Shown here one piece after another: positions 1 to 12,524 of a DNA stretch of 64,000 bases (positions are counted from its first letter, which is position 1; each line of letters begins with the position of its first letter). The position numbers were made by a program, and so were the translations under genes. Source of the stretch: Siphonodentalium dalli (Eukaryota > Mollusca > Scaphopoda > Gadilida > Siphonodentaliidae); the NCBI GenBank assembly GCA_032622095.1, contig CP136069.1, positions 121,014,126-121,078,125 of the forward strand, given 5' to 3'. Below the pieces are notes generated by a model that did no database searches, was not told where the DNA came from, and was given only the letters and a program-made list of their open reading frames with translations.

Positions 1-125
1 GAGACGGAACTGAGATGAACCATGATATGTGGGTATTCTGGCCCATTGTGATAAAAATGTATCAACTGGAAACAGGGTGGAAGCCAAGATGGCAGCCAGG
101 GAGTTACTCTATGATCATAGATGAG

Positions 126-711
126 GATAATAGGTATACAGGGAGTTATTGTATGGTCATGAATGATACGTGGGTACATAGCGAGTGCCTTGTTGGTAAC
201 GATGTGACGTATATTTATATATGTTGTGGATGTGTTATCATTTGTGATGTATGGGTAGTAGATGTATGATCATGGATGGCGTGTATGAGTATGGCAAGAA
301 TGGAACTTATGAGTGGTCGTATGTGCGGGTATTGGTATATCTGGAAGGGCTCACCATTGGTGATATGCATGTGTATACCTGGATTGACTCTATGGTCATG
401 GGTATGGCGAATATGTATAAATGTAGTGGTTGTATGGTCCATGGTGATGTGAATATTTATACAATGAGTGACTGTATGATCGTGAATGTAGTGAATGTGT
501 ATACATAGAGTGACTATATGGTCATGTGTCGGGTGTATGTGTATACCTGGTGTTCATGCATGGTGACTCGTGGCTGTATCTTCATTTGTGGTATGTACGG
601 GTATAACCAAGTATGGCTGTATGGTCAGGTGTATGTGTATAAAGTGGGTGATTATGTTGTCATTTGTGTGGTGTTTATGTACACATGGAGTGGGTTGTAC
701 ATGTGTATCTT
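126..711 (-). repeat. Minisatellite block, about 42-bp unit, left arm of fold-back 1
   Basis: Diverged tandem units centred on phrases such as gtgtatacctgg and tatggtcatg recur about every 40-45 bases. They are the reverse complement of the units right of the hairpin. Because 42 is a multiple of three, long stop-free frames appear in several registers; their Tyr/Met/Val-rich translations are repeat artefacts, not genes. Confidence 0.75.
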
Positions 712-804
712 GGGTGGCTATCGCTTTCCAAAATAACTCAATGATATGTTAATCAATAGAGAGGTCATGTCCGAGAGTCATATCGTGGAAAGCGATAGCC
801 ACCC
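712..804. other. Central hairpin of fold-back 1
   Basis: The sequence gggtggctatcgctttcca (712-730) is repeated as its exact reverse complement at 786-804, with a 55-base loop that is not minisatellite. It sits where the minisatellite changes orientation, so it marks the axis of the fold-back structure. A perfect stem inside heavily diverged arms suggests recent origin or sequence homogenisation. Confidence 0.85.
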
Positions 805-2451
805 ATTATCACACAGTCATTACATATATACATAAACGCCACAGACATAACAATATAGTGACCCACTGTATACATGTACACCTGACCCATGACCACGGAT
901 GGCCATACAGCCACGCATCACAATGCAGGAACACCGGGTATACTCCTAAACATGACCCATAACCATATAGTCACTCCTTGTATACCCATTCATCTCACCA
1001 TTGGCCATACGGTCGTCCCCTGTATACCTATTCTCCAAACGCATGGTCAAATAGACAATCAATATATACATCAACACCACAACAAAGTCACTCCGGTATA
1101 CATATGCACCTCAGCAATGGCCATATAGCCATCCGCTTCACACACATACCCTCACCCATGTCACCTGGTAGACTCCTTCGCATGACATATGGCCATATAG
1201 TCACCCCGTGTGTACCTATTCAAAACATTCATACATGATCATGGTCAATCCTTGTATACATATTCACCTCAACATTGGCCAGGTCACTCCCTGTATCCCT
1301 ATTTGTCACACTACAGCCGAATAGCCACTCAAGATATACGAATACACCACAGTCATGTCAGAATAGTCACTCCATGTATACATATGCACCTCATCCATGG
1401 CAATATAGCCACTCGCTATATACACATATCCCTCGCCCATGACAATAAAGCAACACGTGTGTATACTGGTATAACCTACACATGACCATACCACCACGAG
1501 TCACCAAACAGGTACACTCATACGCCTGTCACATGACCATTTAGTCAGCCCATGTATAGATGTCCATTACATTTATGATCGTACAGTCACTACTTGTATA
1601 CCTACATGTACTCATCTCACCATTAACCATACAGTCACTACATGTATACATATTCGACACACATAGTCATATAACCACTCGATATGCATATGCAGCCCAC
1701 CCTAGACCATAGATTCACTCCAGGTATACATGTAAACCCCACTAATGGACATTCAGCCCTTCCAGATATACAAAAATCCCGCACACACGACCACTCAAAC
1801 AATCCATACCTGCATATACACCTTACACATTACAATTCAGCAATTCACTATATAGTCATACACGCCATCCATGATAATACAGCTAAGCCATATACACCCA
1901 CCAATGATAATACATACACGAGATATATAAATATACATCCCACCCGTTACCACAAGGACACTCCCTCTATACACACACGCTCGATAATGTCCACCCAGAT
2001 TACTCCAGGTATTCATATCCAGTCATGACCGTACAGTCATTCCATGTATACCTCTACACATTACTCGTAACCATAAAATAACTCCCTATTTATCCACACA
2101 CCCCATCCATGATCATACAGACAACACATGTACACCCCACCCATGACCTTACAGTCACTCCATATATACATAATCAACACATCGATGACCACATAGCTAT
2201 ATCCATACACCACACCAATGACCATACAGGCACACCGGGTGCACCCGTACTGGATATACACATGCATACACCATGCAGTCACTCCATGCATATCGATTCA
2301 CCTGACCATGACCATGACCTATCCCTGTATACCTAGATGCATCTTACCATGCACAACCCACTCATAACCCAATAGTCACTCATTGTATACCTACTCACAT
2401 CAGTCATGACATACAATAACTCCATGTATACCTATTCACCTCACATACAGT
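805..2451 (+). repeat. Minisatellite block, about 42-bp unit, right arm of fold-back 1
   Basis: About 38 diverged units contain the phrases catagtcactcc, tgtataccta, ttcacctcacc and catgaccata in that order. Two adjacent units near 969-1052 measure 42 bases each. It is the reverse complement of the block at 126-711 but about 2.8 times longer. Apparent open frames here (for example 1684-2028) are caused by the triplet-compatible period. Confidence 0.8.
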
Positions 2452-2577
2452 TATGATCATAGAGTAACTCCCTGGCTACGATCTTTGCATCCACACTGTA
2501 TCCTGTTGACATATGTTTTTTTTATCATAATGGACCAGAATATAGCCAAAGATTATGGTCCATCTCAGTTCTGTCTC

Positions 2578-4120
2578 AAAGTTCTGCCCATTTCCTTTCA
2601 ATAAATATGGCCAAAATTACAAAAGAGGTTCTCGGCAAAATTACATACTTTAAAATGAATTTGTCAATGAATTTGGGACAACCAGAATAGAACATGTAGT
2701 TGTCAGTTAATTAACTAACACGTATAATAACCAAGTGAGTCACAATTTGCTACCTTTTCGGATAATGCAGAGAATGTTCGGGATATATGTAAAAATTAAC
2801 ATTTTACAAATTTTGTTGCCATTTTGGAAGCCACCTTGAGCAATTTGGTATATACACATCCTTGGGTGTCACACTTAAGATAGACCAAAACAATAAACAC
2901 CTTTCAATCCAAAGATAGTTAAATTTTACCTGAAAAAAATGGTCCAAACCTGTAAAGTGAATTTTTGCCAATATTTATGTCAAGTTTTTGAGAGAAAAGT
3001 CCAATATTTTTGACGATGTCAGTGGTGACAATAGTAACAATTAACTATGGTGCATCAGACATGTTAGTATTCAATGTATAGAATGCAGAATAGCCAATTT
3101 TATACATCAACCAAAACTTGTAAGCGATTGCAGGACACGCTGGTGTAATATTTACCATTTTCCATATATTGGCGGCCATATTGGCAGCCATTTTGAGCCA
3201 AAGTAAGAAATTTTGTTCCAGTGACTTGGATTTTATTGGTAATGATATGCCTCACTTACATTACAAAGTTCTGATCATTTCTTGTTGAAATATGACAAGA
3301 ATCCCAATTGTGATTTTTTTGTGAAATTTTATACCACATTCTGTAAAATCGAATTTTTGAGGGATCTGAATGGGTTAGGACCCCAATAATTGCATGGTTA
3401 ATTGCTCCAATGATCAGTTAATATACAAAACACAAAATAAAGTTGCATTACTCAACCAGTTTCAAACAGCATGAATTGATCTAGAAGATATATGTGAAAA
3501 ATGTCATATTTTCAACTTCAGGCGGCCATTTTGGCGGCCATCTTGGATGGTGAGTTTCAGTTTTGGTCCAAAAAAGTGTCATTGTGTCTTAGCTTCACAA
3601 AAATATATACACTTGTGTACATTTTACCAGATTTTCCCGCTATAATTTGCATAAAACTGACTAAGGGTCTGGTCTGAAATACGGCGGCCATGATGGACGC
3701 CATCTTGTCTGGAGTCTACACGGCCACTTTTTTTTCTTGTTAACATTGCTTAAAAGTTGAAGGACATAATAAGGAACAAAATGAGTGGGGTGAAGTTAAG
3801 TCCCATGGGGGGGGGTGCAAGGGTACCCCTATTAGCTCCCGGACTACATGCGACTTTAAAATATGGCTATCTGGTTTATTAGCTATTATGTTGCTTGTCT
3901 TGGAACACATTCGCAGACGCAACCGAAAAACAAAAATGAATGCCTTTAATTTTGATTATTATGTACTACGTACTACTTACTACAAAACCTAATTTAATCC
4001 AGGTAAGCTGACCATCAAATATCTTTTCTGTGATATTCTGTAAACATGCAGATGTAAAACATGATCAAATGCAACGTTCCAAATGCGAATTAATGGAAAT
4101 AATACATTATACCTTTAATC
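2578..4120. repeat. AT-rich spacer with four degenerate gcggccat repeats
   Basis: No gene is visible. A motif related to ggcggccattttggcggcca recurs near 2815-2840, 3168-3200, 3520-3545 and 3683-3710, with similar flanks such as atatgtgaaaaat, suggesting degenerate units of roughly 350 bases. A similar motif (aagatggcagcc) lies in the left end of fold-back 1, so this stretch may be the outer part of that element's right arm. A short G run occurs near 3808. Confidence 0.45.
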
Positions 4121-5401
4121 ATAGAGGAGCGGTCTTGACCAGAATTTTTTTTTTTTAATTTTTTCTTTTACACACGGAAAAATTATATATCATATGAAAG
4201 TAGAAGATGTAGGCTTCATGTTCCGCCCTGCTGTAAAATGTGAAAGTGGTGCCGTTGCCATGGAAACAGAATGTAAATAATGTAGACACAGTTTGATATT
4301 AAACCATTTCCGTAAATGGTAAAAACTAATTTAAGCCCATTCTAGGACAGGAACAGACGTTGAAGGTCATTTATTGGTGATTTGTCCACTATAACTATGT
4401 TCCAACGATTCCAGTATTACATAGGATGCACATATAGGTTATACGGGTCTTTATTGCCATTTTGGGGTGAAACATGGTGATTTTTGCAAAAAATGCGATA
4501 ATTTTGGAATTGGAACATTTATTGAATACTACATTGGTTACAGTAATAATTTATGCATTATTATGATGGCATCATACGTGTACTTAAAATTAATTTGGAT
4601 AAAACTGCCGAAAATGCCCAATACCAAGAGAAATACCTGTTACCATGGAAACGATATTTAAAAATACAAAAAATGCCGTTATTGGAAAGAAATGAAGACC
4701 TATAACCCTTGCGACACAATATAACTTTTTGAAATTTGTTTTTTATGACATGCACTTTTAATCCGTACTTCTGTGTTGGGTAATTGATGCGGTTTATTCA
4801 GCTGTTGTCATGGAAACGGACCAAATTTCGCCAAATAATGATGTTTTTTCCCATAGAGCTGACATTTAAAGCATGTAATTTTATGAAGCAAAGCGTATTA
4901 TGACAACCCGTTATAGATGTCTCAAAACCTTTTTCAAAGATTACTATTTCCCAATTATCCCAGTAGTAGCTAGGGTGCACATATAGGATATGAAGGTTTT
5001 ATTGCCATTTTGGGGTAAAAACTGTTAATTTTTGCAAAAAATGCGATAATTTTGGAATTGAAACATTTATTTGATACTACATTGGTTACAGTAATAATTT
5101 ATACATATTATGATGGCTTCTTACGTGTGCTTCAATCTAGTTTTGATAAAACTGCAGAAAAAGCCCAATACCCTGAGAAATACCTATCACCATGGAAACG
5201 ATATTAAAAAATACACAAAATTTCATTATTGGAAAGAAATGAAGTTCTATAACCATTGCGACACTAATTAACTTTTTGAATAATGAATAATGATGTTTTC
5301 CCCTATAAACCGAACATTTAAATTGTGAATTTTATAAAGCAAAACATATTGTAACAACCTGTTATAGGTATCTCAAAATCTTCAACTCATATATATAATA
5401 C
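4121..5401 (+). repeat. Left inverted arm of fold-back 2, two 545-bp subunits
   Basis: It is complementary to 8168-9456. Inside the arm, 4430-4975 and 4976-5385 are diverged direct copies of one subunit: both contain attgccattttggggt, then tgcaaaaaatgcgataattt, then ccatggaaacgatatt. Short frames here are mirrored in the other arm only because the DNA is mirrored. They are not evidence of selection. Confidence 0.85.
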
Positions 5402-5487
5402 TAGCCGGTGAGCCCGACGTTGTCCGGGCTATTCAAATACCAAATTTCAAGTCGATAGCTCCACCCGTTTCCGAGATCTTTGTCAAT
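5402..5487 (-). mobile_element. Helitron-like 3' end fragment
   Basis: Directly after the left arm the plus strand reads a then ctagccggtgagcccgac. Read on the minus strand this is a GC hairpin (cccggacaacgtcggg) followed by a CTAG terminus and T. The segment also carries the reverse complement of the cggaaacgggtggagctatc motif that is abundant at 55-61 kb. The matching position in the right arm lacks it, so it joined after, or at the edge of, arm duplication. Confidence 0.6.
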
Positions 5488-6388
5488 AAATATGGTAAGT
5501 TAGTCAATATATACATCTATTTTGCCAAAATGTGCAATTGCATTGACAATATATCCAGCAACTTTATCAATATATATATATATATGATTAGTTAGTCATT
5601 GTTTGCAGCTGCTTAGTCAATATATGTGGTTAGTTAGTCATTATATGCAGTTACTTAGTCAATATATGTGTCAGTTAGTCATTATTTGCAGCTACTTAGT
5701 CAATATATGTGGTCAGTTAGTCAGTATATGCAGCTACTTAGTCAATATATGCAGTTAGTTAGTCATTATATTTAGCTACTTAGTCAATATATGCAGTTAG
5801 TTAGTCATTATATGCAGCTACTTAGTCAATAAATGTGGTTAGTTAGTCATTATGTGTAGATAATTAGTCAATATATGTGACTAGTTACTCATTATATGCA
5901 GTTTCTTTGTCAATAAATGTGGTCAGTTAGTCAATATATACATCTACTTTGTCAAAATGTGCAATTGCATTGACAATATGTGCAGCTAATTTATCAATAT
6001 ATATGGTTAGTTGGTCATTATATGCAGCTACTTAGTCAATAGATGTGGTTAGTTAGTCATGTTGTGTAGATACTTAGTCAATAAATGCGGTTAGTTAGTC
6101 ATTATGTGTAGATAATTAGTCAATATATGTGACTAGTTAGTCATTATATGCAGTTTCTTTGTCAATAAATGTGGTCAGTTAGTCAATATATACATCTACT
6201 TTGTCAAAATGTGCAATTGCATTGACAATATATGCAGCTAATTTATCAATATATATGGTTAGTTGGTCATTATATGCAGCTACTTAGTCAATAGGTGTGG
6301 TTAGTTAGTCATGATGTGTAGATACTTAGTCAATAAATGCGGTTAGTTAGTCAATATATGCAGTTTCTTTGTCAATAAATGTTTTCAG
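5488..6388 (+). repeat. 21-bp minisatellite, orientation A
   Basis: Tandem 21-base units of the type ttagtcattatatgcagctac alternate with ttagtcaatatatgtggttag, giving a 42-base dimer. Variants with ttgtcaaaatgtgcaattgc recur near 5521, 5946 and 6205, so a higher-order period of a few hundred bases is present. The block flips strand near 6388. Confidence 0.9.
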
Positions 6389-7600
6389 TTAACTGCATAT
6401 AATGACTAACCAACTGCTTATGTTGACTGAGTAACTGCATATAATGACTAACTAACCACACATGTTGACTAAGTATCTACACATAATGACTAATTAACTG
6501 CTTATATTGACTACGTAGCTGCATATAGTGACTAACTATCCGGATATATTGACTAAGTAGCTGCATATAATGACTAACTGACCACATATATTGACTAAGT
6601 AGTTGCTTATAATGACTAACTAACCCCATATATTGACCAAATAGCTGCATATAATGACTAACTGACCAAATATTGACTAATTATTTGCATATAATGACTA
6701 ACTGACCGCATATATTGACTAAGTAATTGCATATAATGACTAACTAACCGCATATATTGACTAAGTAGCTGCATATAATGACTAACTGATCGCATATATT
6801 GACTAATTAGCTGCATATTACTAACTGACCATATATATTGACTAAGTAGCTGCATATAATGACTAACTAACCGCATATATTGACTAAGTAGATGTATATA
6901 ATGACTAACTGACCACAAATATTGACTAAGTAGTTGCATATAATGACTAACTAACCGCATATATTGACTAAGTAGCTGCATATAATGACTAACTGATCGC
7001 ATATATTGACTAAGTAGCTGCATATAATGACTAACTGACCACATATATTGACTAAGTAACTTCATATAATGACTAACTAACCACATACATTGACAATGTA
7101 GATGCCTATAATGACTAACTGACCACAAATATTGACTAAGTATAGTTGCATATAATGACTAACTAACCACATATATTGACTAAGCAGCTGCAAACAATGA
7201 CTAACTAATCATATATATATATATATTGATAAAGTTGCTGGATATATTGTCAATGCAATTGCACATTTTGGCAAAATAGATGTATATATTGACTAACTTA
7301 CCATATTTATTGACAAAGAAACTGCATATGATGACTAACTAACCGAATATATTGACTAATTTGCTACATATATTGACTAACTAACCAAATTAATGGACAA
7401 AGTATTGACCAACTAACCACATATATTGGAAACGTAGCTGCATATATTTGCAAAGTAGCTGCATATATTGACTTAACTAACCACATATATTGACAAATGA
7501 GCTGCATATATTGACTAACTAACCTCCAATATTGACAAAGTAGCCAAATATAATTACAAAGAGGCTGCATCTATTGACTAACTAACCACATATATTTATA
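6389..7600 (-). repeat. 21-bp minisatellite, orientation B
   Basis: These are the reverse complement of the units at 5488-6388, typically tagctgcatataatgactaa and ccgcatatattgactaagta. The 7-residue period leaves a 156-residue minus-strand frame (6658-7128) of repeating SVSHYMQLLSQYM type; this is a repeat artefact. Units degrade after about 7300. Confidence 0.9.
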
Positions 7601-8167
7601 TATTAACCGGATATATTGCCTGAGCTTGACATAAGGCAGCTATGGCGCACCATATCACCGCATTTGCATAGCAATCCTCACTATTATCACACTACATGAC
7701 CCATTTTAATCATGCAGGTCTACATTTGACCCAAAGGGGTTCAGATGTGATATATTCCAGGAACTTGTTATGCCGCTATTCTGAGTAAGTACAGGTAATT
7801 ACTATTTAGGGATGTAGCTTATAATCATCAACTATTTGCTTTCAAATCAGTTTCATAATTCCCGAACAGCGAATCTTTTAAAATCCTATCATGGCATTTT
7901 CCAGATACGTGGTGTTGGTTTTTAAACATACCCGTAATTTTTCACACAATTTCCAATAATAAAAACAATTGTGCAAAACACATCACTATTTAGACAATTT
8001 TCGTCTAGATCCACAGAAACAGCTGAGAAATTGGGAATAAAATGATAAAAACACGTGGACTCTGAGTCTGATGAGTACCATGTCAGGGTGCGTTCACATA
8101 ATGGTAAATTTGTCTGGCAAACCTACAGGAAAGTCGTCTTAGGGGTGCTCTTATCCCCTATTGTATT
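7601..8167. other. Unique spacer inside fold-back 2
   Basis: AT-rich DNA with no repeat units and no convincing coding frame. It separates the minisatellite from the right arm and has no counterpart on the left. It could be remaining host sequence or the remnant of an internal region. Confidence 0.5.
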
Positions 8168-9456
8168 ATATATATGAGTTGAAGATTTTGAGATACATAT
8201 AACAGGTTGTTACAATATGTTTTGCTTTATAAAATTCACAATTTAAATGTCCGGTTTATAGGGGAAAACATCATTATTCATTATTCAAAAAGTTAATTTG
8301 TGTCGCAATGGTTATAGAACTTCATTTCTTTCCAATAATGAAATTTTGTGTATTTTTTAATATCGTTTCCATGGTGATAGGTATTTCTCAGGATATTGGG
8401 CTTTTTCTGCAGTTTTATCAAAACTAGATTGAAGCACACGTAAGAAGCCATCATAAATATGTATAAATTATTACTGTAACCAATGTAGTATCAAATAAAT
8501 GTTTCAATTCCAAAATTATCGCATTTTTTGCAAAAATTAACAGTTTTTACCCCAAAATGGCAATAAAACCTTCATATCCTATATGTGCATCCTAGCTACT
8601 ACTGGGATAATTGGGAAATAGTAATCTTTGAAAAAGGTTTTAGGACATCTATAACGGGTTGTCATAATACGCTTTGCTTCATAAAATTACATGCTTTAAA
8701 TGTCAGCTCTATGGGAAAAAACATCATTATTTGGCGAAATTTGGTCCGTTTCCATGACAACAGCTGAATAAACCGCATCAATTACCCAACACAGAAGTCC
8801 GGATTAAAAGTGCATGTCATAAAAAACAAATTTCAAAAAGTTATATTGTGTCGCAAGGGTTATAGGTCTTCATTTCTTTCCAATAACGGCATTTTTTGTA
8901 TTTTTAAATATCGTTTCCATGGTAACAGGTATTTCTCTTGGTATTGGGCGTTTTCGGCAGTTTTATCCAAATTAATTTTAAGTACACGTATGATGCCATC
9001 ATAATAATGCATAAAGTATTACTGTAACCAATGTAGTATTCAATAAATGTTCCAATTCCCAAATTATCGCATTTTTTGCAAAAATCACCATTTTTCACCC
9101 CAAAATGGCAATAAAGACCCGTATAACCTATATGTGCATCCTATTTAATACTGGAATCGTTGAAAAATAGTTATAGTGGACAAATTATCAATAAATGATC
9201 TTCAACGTCTGTTCCTGTCCTAGAATGGGCTTAAATTAGTTTTTACCATTTACGGAAATGGTTTAATATCAAACTGTGTCTACATTGTTTACATTCTGTT
9301 TCCATGGCAACGGCACCACTTTCACATTTTACAGCAGGGCGGAACATGAAGCCTACATCTTCTACTTTCATATGATGTATGATTTTTGCGTGTGTAAAGA
9401 AAAAAATTAAACTCGAAAAATAAGCCCCGTTGGGGCCAAGACCGCTCATCTATCAA
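8168..9456 (-). repeat. Right inverted arm of fold-back 2
   Basis: It is complementary to 4121-5401, including both 545-bp subunits and the terminus caagaccgctcatc (9437-9450). Differences from the left arm are mostly single bases plus a few short indels (for example gccccgttggggcc at 9422-9435, absent on the left). Confidence 0.85.
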
Positions 9457-9517
9457 TGCTTGCTAAGAAAAGAGAAGTGAATTCAGAGTCTGCCGTGACA
9501 GTTTTTTTTATCAAATG

Positions 9518-9519
<2 letters not shown>

Positions 9520-9574
<55 letters not shown>
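9520..9574. repeat. (GA)n microsatellite
   Basis: About 27 uninterrupted GA dinucleotides lie shortly outside the right end of fold-back 2. The Arg/Glu or Leu/Ser repeats in translated frames here are artefacts. Confidence 0.98.
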
Positions 9575-9579
<5 letters not shown>

Positions 9580-12524
9580 GTGCTTTTGTCCTATCCAATA
9601 CTACATGTACGCATCTGAATATCCCAGGGAGTATGAGCACCGCTTGATATAACTGATAAACATGCATACGGACAAACACACAGTGGTCATGATGACATTG
9701 CGCCATCTTAGTTCGGTCAAACATTTCGAACAACCATGCAGACCAGTTCAAAGTGTGCATATCATGTCTTCCACAACCGGTATAGCACGCCCGTTTAGTA
9801 ATTTGTCCAAGAGAAGTTTTAAAATGACTATAACATTTCATGGATGTACGAGCAATGGTTGAACGCAGCATCTCCTCTGTTTGAACTTTTAACATCTCAC
9901 AAGAAAGATTTCTGGCGGGCTCTTATCCAGCATTTCTTGTTATTGGACAATCTGACGGATTGAGTGTTTCTTGCACTATATTAACAGCAATGTATAGATC
10001 AATCACCAGAAAAAGCATCCAATCTGGAGAAACGTTATATAGATAAGTAGCCGGGAGCGATCGGCGTATATCAACTTAGACAGCCAGTGCGTGGTACAAA
10101 CAGCCGTGATGTCCGAAGAAGTCAGATTTATAGAGGAAATTTGAAAGCGCGGCATCGATCACAGATACATGTGTTTTGCGGGAAATTCTATCACAAATTG
10201 AAGAAGAGATGATCTGAGGAAAATTAATGATTCTCGCCACCATAAAACGATAGTAATCAGCGGGCTACGTTCTGTCAAGCTGCATATCCACTTCACTGTT
10301 AGCCGGTTTGGTGTGCTTTGAATTCACTGCATGCAATTCCAATCTGAAACGCTAACGTTAGCGGTATGCACCAACTAAACTCCAATTCGAGTTATGAGAA
10401 AGGGATGGATCCCTTGATCCTTCTTTAATATAGCAGGTTGGTCGCCGGCGGCGATATTGCTCAAAGGGGTAGGATAACATACACATATACATGCAAGAAA
10501 GAATGAATCGCGTCCTTAATTTTAGTCTGTTCATGATATGCTAAAAAAATGAAGGGCGTCCACGTGTCTAACTTATGTGGGGAAACAATTGAAAACATCT
10601 AGAAAATTGCCACTAATTTGGTAAGCTTATTAATATCAGAATATACACACAAAATCACACATCGTGAGTTAATGGGTGTGTTGTTACGACACGAGTGCTT
10701 GCGCGGAAGGATGATGCGACACGGATGCTTGTGCGGAAGGACCCTTCCGCGATGGAACAAGTGCCATATCAACAAACACATTAACGCATGTGTCGTTCTG
10801 TGCTTATTACACACCACTCGACCGTGAGTTAATAATACAGACTTACAATGTTTATTTAGGCACACACATGCACGGCTTGTTTTGTCATGTGTGATAATGC
10901 TGTTATATAGTTCCGGTTTCATGGTTGAGGCGAACGTCATGCATGTACGTCCTGTGACGTAAATAGTATTTATCGGCATATATGGATTTCAAAACTCCTT
11001 CCAGATTACCTAGACATAATTGGGAGGTGAACATGGGCCATGTTAGTTCAATTATATACCTTTCCAAATTGACAAATACACATTGCGAAACAATAAACAA
11101 ATAAACAATAAATGACAATTAATGCACTCGTTTGTCCGTAGAGTTCAGCGCCACAACTATACATATGATCTCCAACAAGTTATGTTTGGATATTAGATTT
11201 TATGAAACGAGTTTGATAAATTTGATTCACAACGAGTCGTAGCAGAAGCATAAAATGCACACTTTTACATTGTTGGCTGAGACGCTTCACAGCCGTACAC
11301 GACAGTATTGCGCGCGAGCTGCCGACGGAAGATATAGTCCACCCAATTTGCCACTTTGTTTTTATGTCTATTTTAGTTAGTGCAACGAAGCTGGACAATA
11401 ATTCACTTTAATTAACAAAGCAATCATTTTGCATTTCTGGTGTTGTTGTCATATGCAGCTTTACGAAACAAATATTAATCCGCATGATTTAATGTAAAGT
11501 CATTTTGCTGGGGCCATGTCAAGTTAGCGAGAAGCATGCGCCTATTCGTCACTAGTGAGAGATAAGGAAACATGTAATGGCTTTTCTAATGATATAATAG
11601 GGGTTTTATTTGATATAGCAATATATTATCTGCGTATTGACAATTCAACAAAAGTTGGATTCAACTACAGTTCGCCAAATTCAACGTTGTATATCACATT
11701 ACGTACGTCACATTACGTACGCAGTGCACTAAGTAGGCCAAATGGGACAGGTATAATTTGTTCTAGTGTTATATATACTATTTGGGAACAATGTTCTTAG
11801 TCTTTGGATCAATTGGTCTTAATCAATACATCTTAATTGTCTCGATCCCTTCGTGATTATAAGGACATGCACATTCCAATAATCTATAAAGTGTCATGAA
11901 AGACCGAAATATTCAGCAAAGGGCTTGTCCATATCAAGGAAATATCCATCAACACACGTATGGTTGAAATTCGCAACTGATTGATTTTAGTTCAACAATT
12001 GACAATACGTTGAAAAGTATTTCCACTTTGATATTAAAACAACAAAATTCACACCAACTGTGAGTTGAAAACAATCAAAGTATCAGTAAATAATATCAAC
12101 CTTCATTTGTTTTGATATTTCGGATAATTGCTGTCACGGTGTCAGGTTGTTGTGTCAGGTGTCAACTGTTGGAAATGTTGGCCTAAGTTGGAGTGAGGCA
12201 CCCAACCCCATTTATTCATGCTCCTAGTGCCCAACCACAATTCAGAGCCCAACAACCATTTCCTATCTGAATGTCGATATATGGCGATAAAAGTCTCGCG
12301 ATAATTAAAGAACGTTTCGTATTACTAGTATCGATCGCATGCCATACCAAACAGAATGATGAACGTTTAGTTATAACGTTAGTACACTCGATATCACACA
12401 TCGTTGAGTGGTCATGCTAATTCCCAATGATGATGATGGTATGACAAAATGGCGCTAATACGAACATTTTCTAAAGTTACCATTTTGACGGCCTTTGGTA
12501 ACCTGAATCAATGGAGAAGAGGCC
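9575..12524. other. Non-coding stretch, mostly unique
   Basis: No gene, RNA gene or intact transposon is recognisable. A roughly 31-base motif (cacgagtgcttgcgcggaag, then a variant) occurs twice near 10689-10745. Around 11990-12235, phrases such as tgttggaaatgttgg and gcacccaacccc resemble the decayed ttccaact repeat class seen at 41-44 kb. Short open frames show no recognisable domain. Confidence 0.5.

Larger units (their letters stand above)
1..2577. mobile_element. Fold-back element 1, inverted ends with minisatellite arms (left end probably outside window)
   Basis: Bases 1 to about 125 are an imperfect reverse complement of about 2452-2577: the first bases gagacggaactgagatg mirror the last bases at 2560-2577, and the segment around 95-120 mirrors 2452-2475. 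Between these ends lie two diverged minisatellite blocks, one in each direction, meeting at a perfect 19-bp inverted repeat (712-730 and 786-804). The left arm is much shorter than the right, so the element is asymmetric. The design recalls Drosophila Foldback elements, whose inverted arms are built of short tandem repeats. No transposase is visible. The outer ends may continue left of the window and right into the 2.6-3.7 kb repeats. Confidence 0.7.
4121..9456. mobile_element. Fold-back element 2, about 5.3 kb
   Basis: Two long inverted arms (4121-5401 and 8168-9456) share the terminal motif gagcggtcttg and match along their length with scattered differences. Inside them two 21-bp minisatellite blocks run in opposite directions and meet near 6388, followed by about 570 bases of unique DNA (7601-8167). 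The architecture repeats that of fold-back 1. No transposase frame is present, so it is non-autonomous. Both outer flanks contain atag, so the exact terminus and any target duplication cannot be fixed by eye. Confidence 0.8.

Noticed and set aside
15-2336. Many 60-114-residue frames in fold-back 1
   Set aside because: All lie in the 42-bp minisatellite, occur in several registers on both strands and share its periodicity.
6658-7128. 156-residue minus-strand frame with SVSHYMQLLSQYM repeats
   Set aside because: The 21-bp minisatellite has a period divisible by three and lacks stops in this register; codons follow the DNA repeat exactly.
4467-9098. Pairs of matching ~60-residue frames in the two arms
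   Set aside because: They are equal only because the arms are inverted copies; there is no domain and no sign of selection.
9446-9895. 149-residue minus-strand frame with a Ser/Leu run
   Set aside because: It is carried through the (GA)n microsatellite; the rest has no recognisable family.
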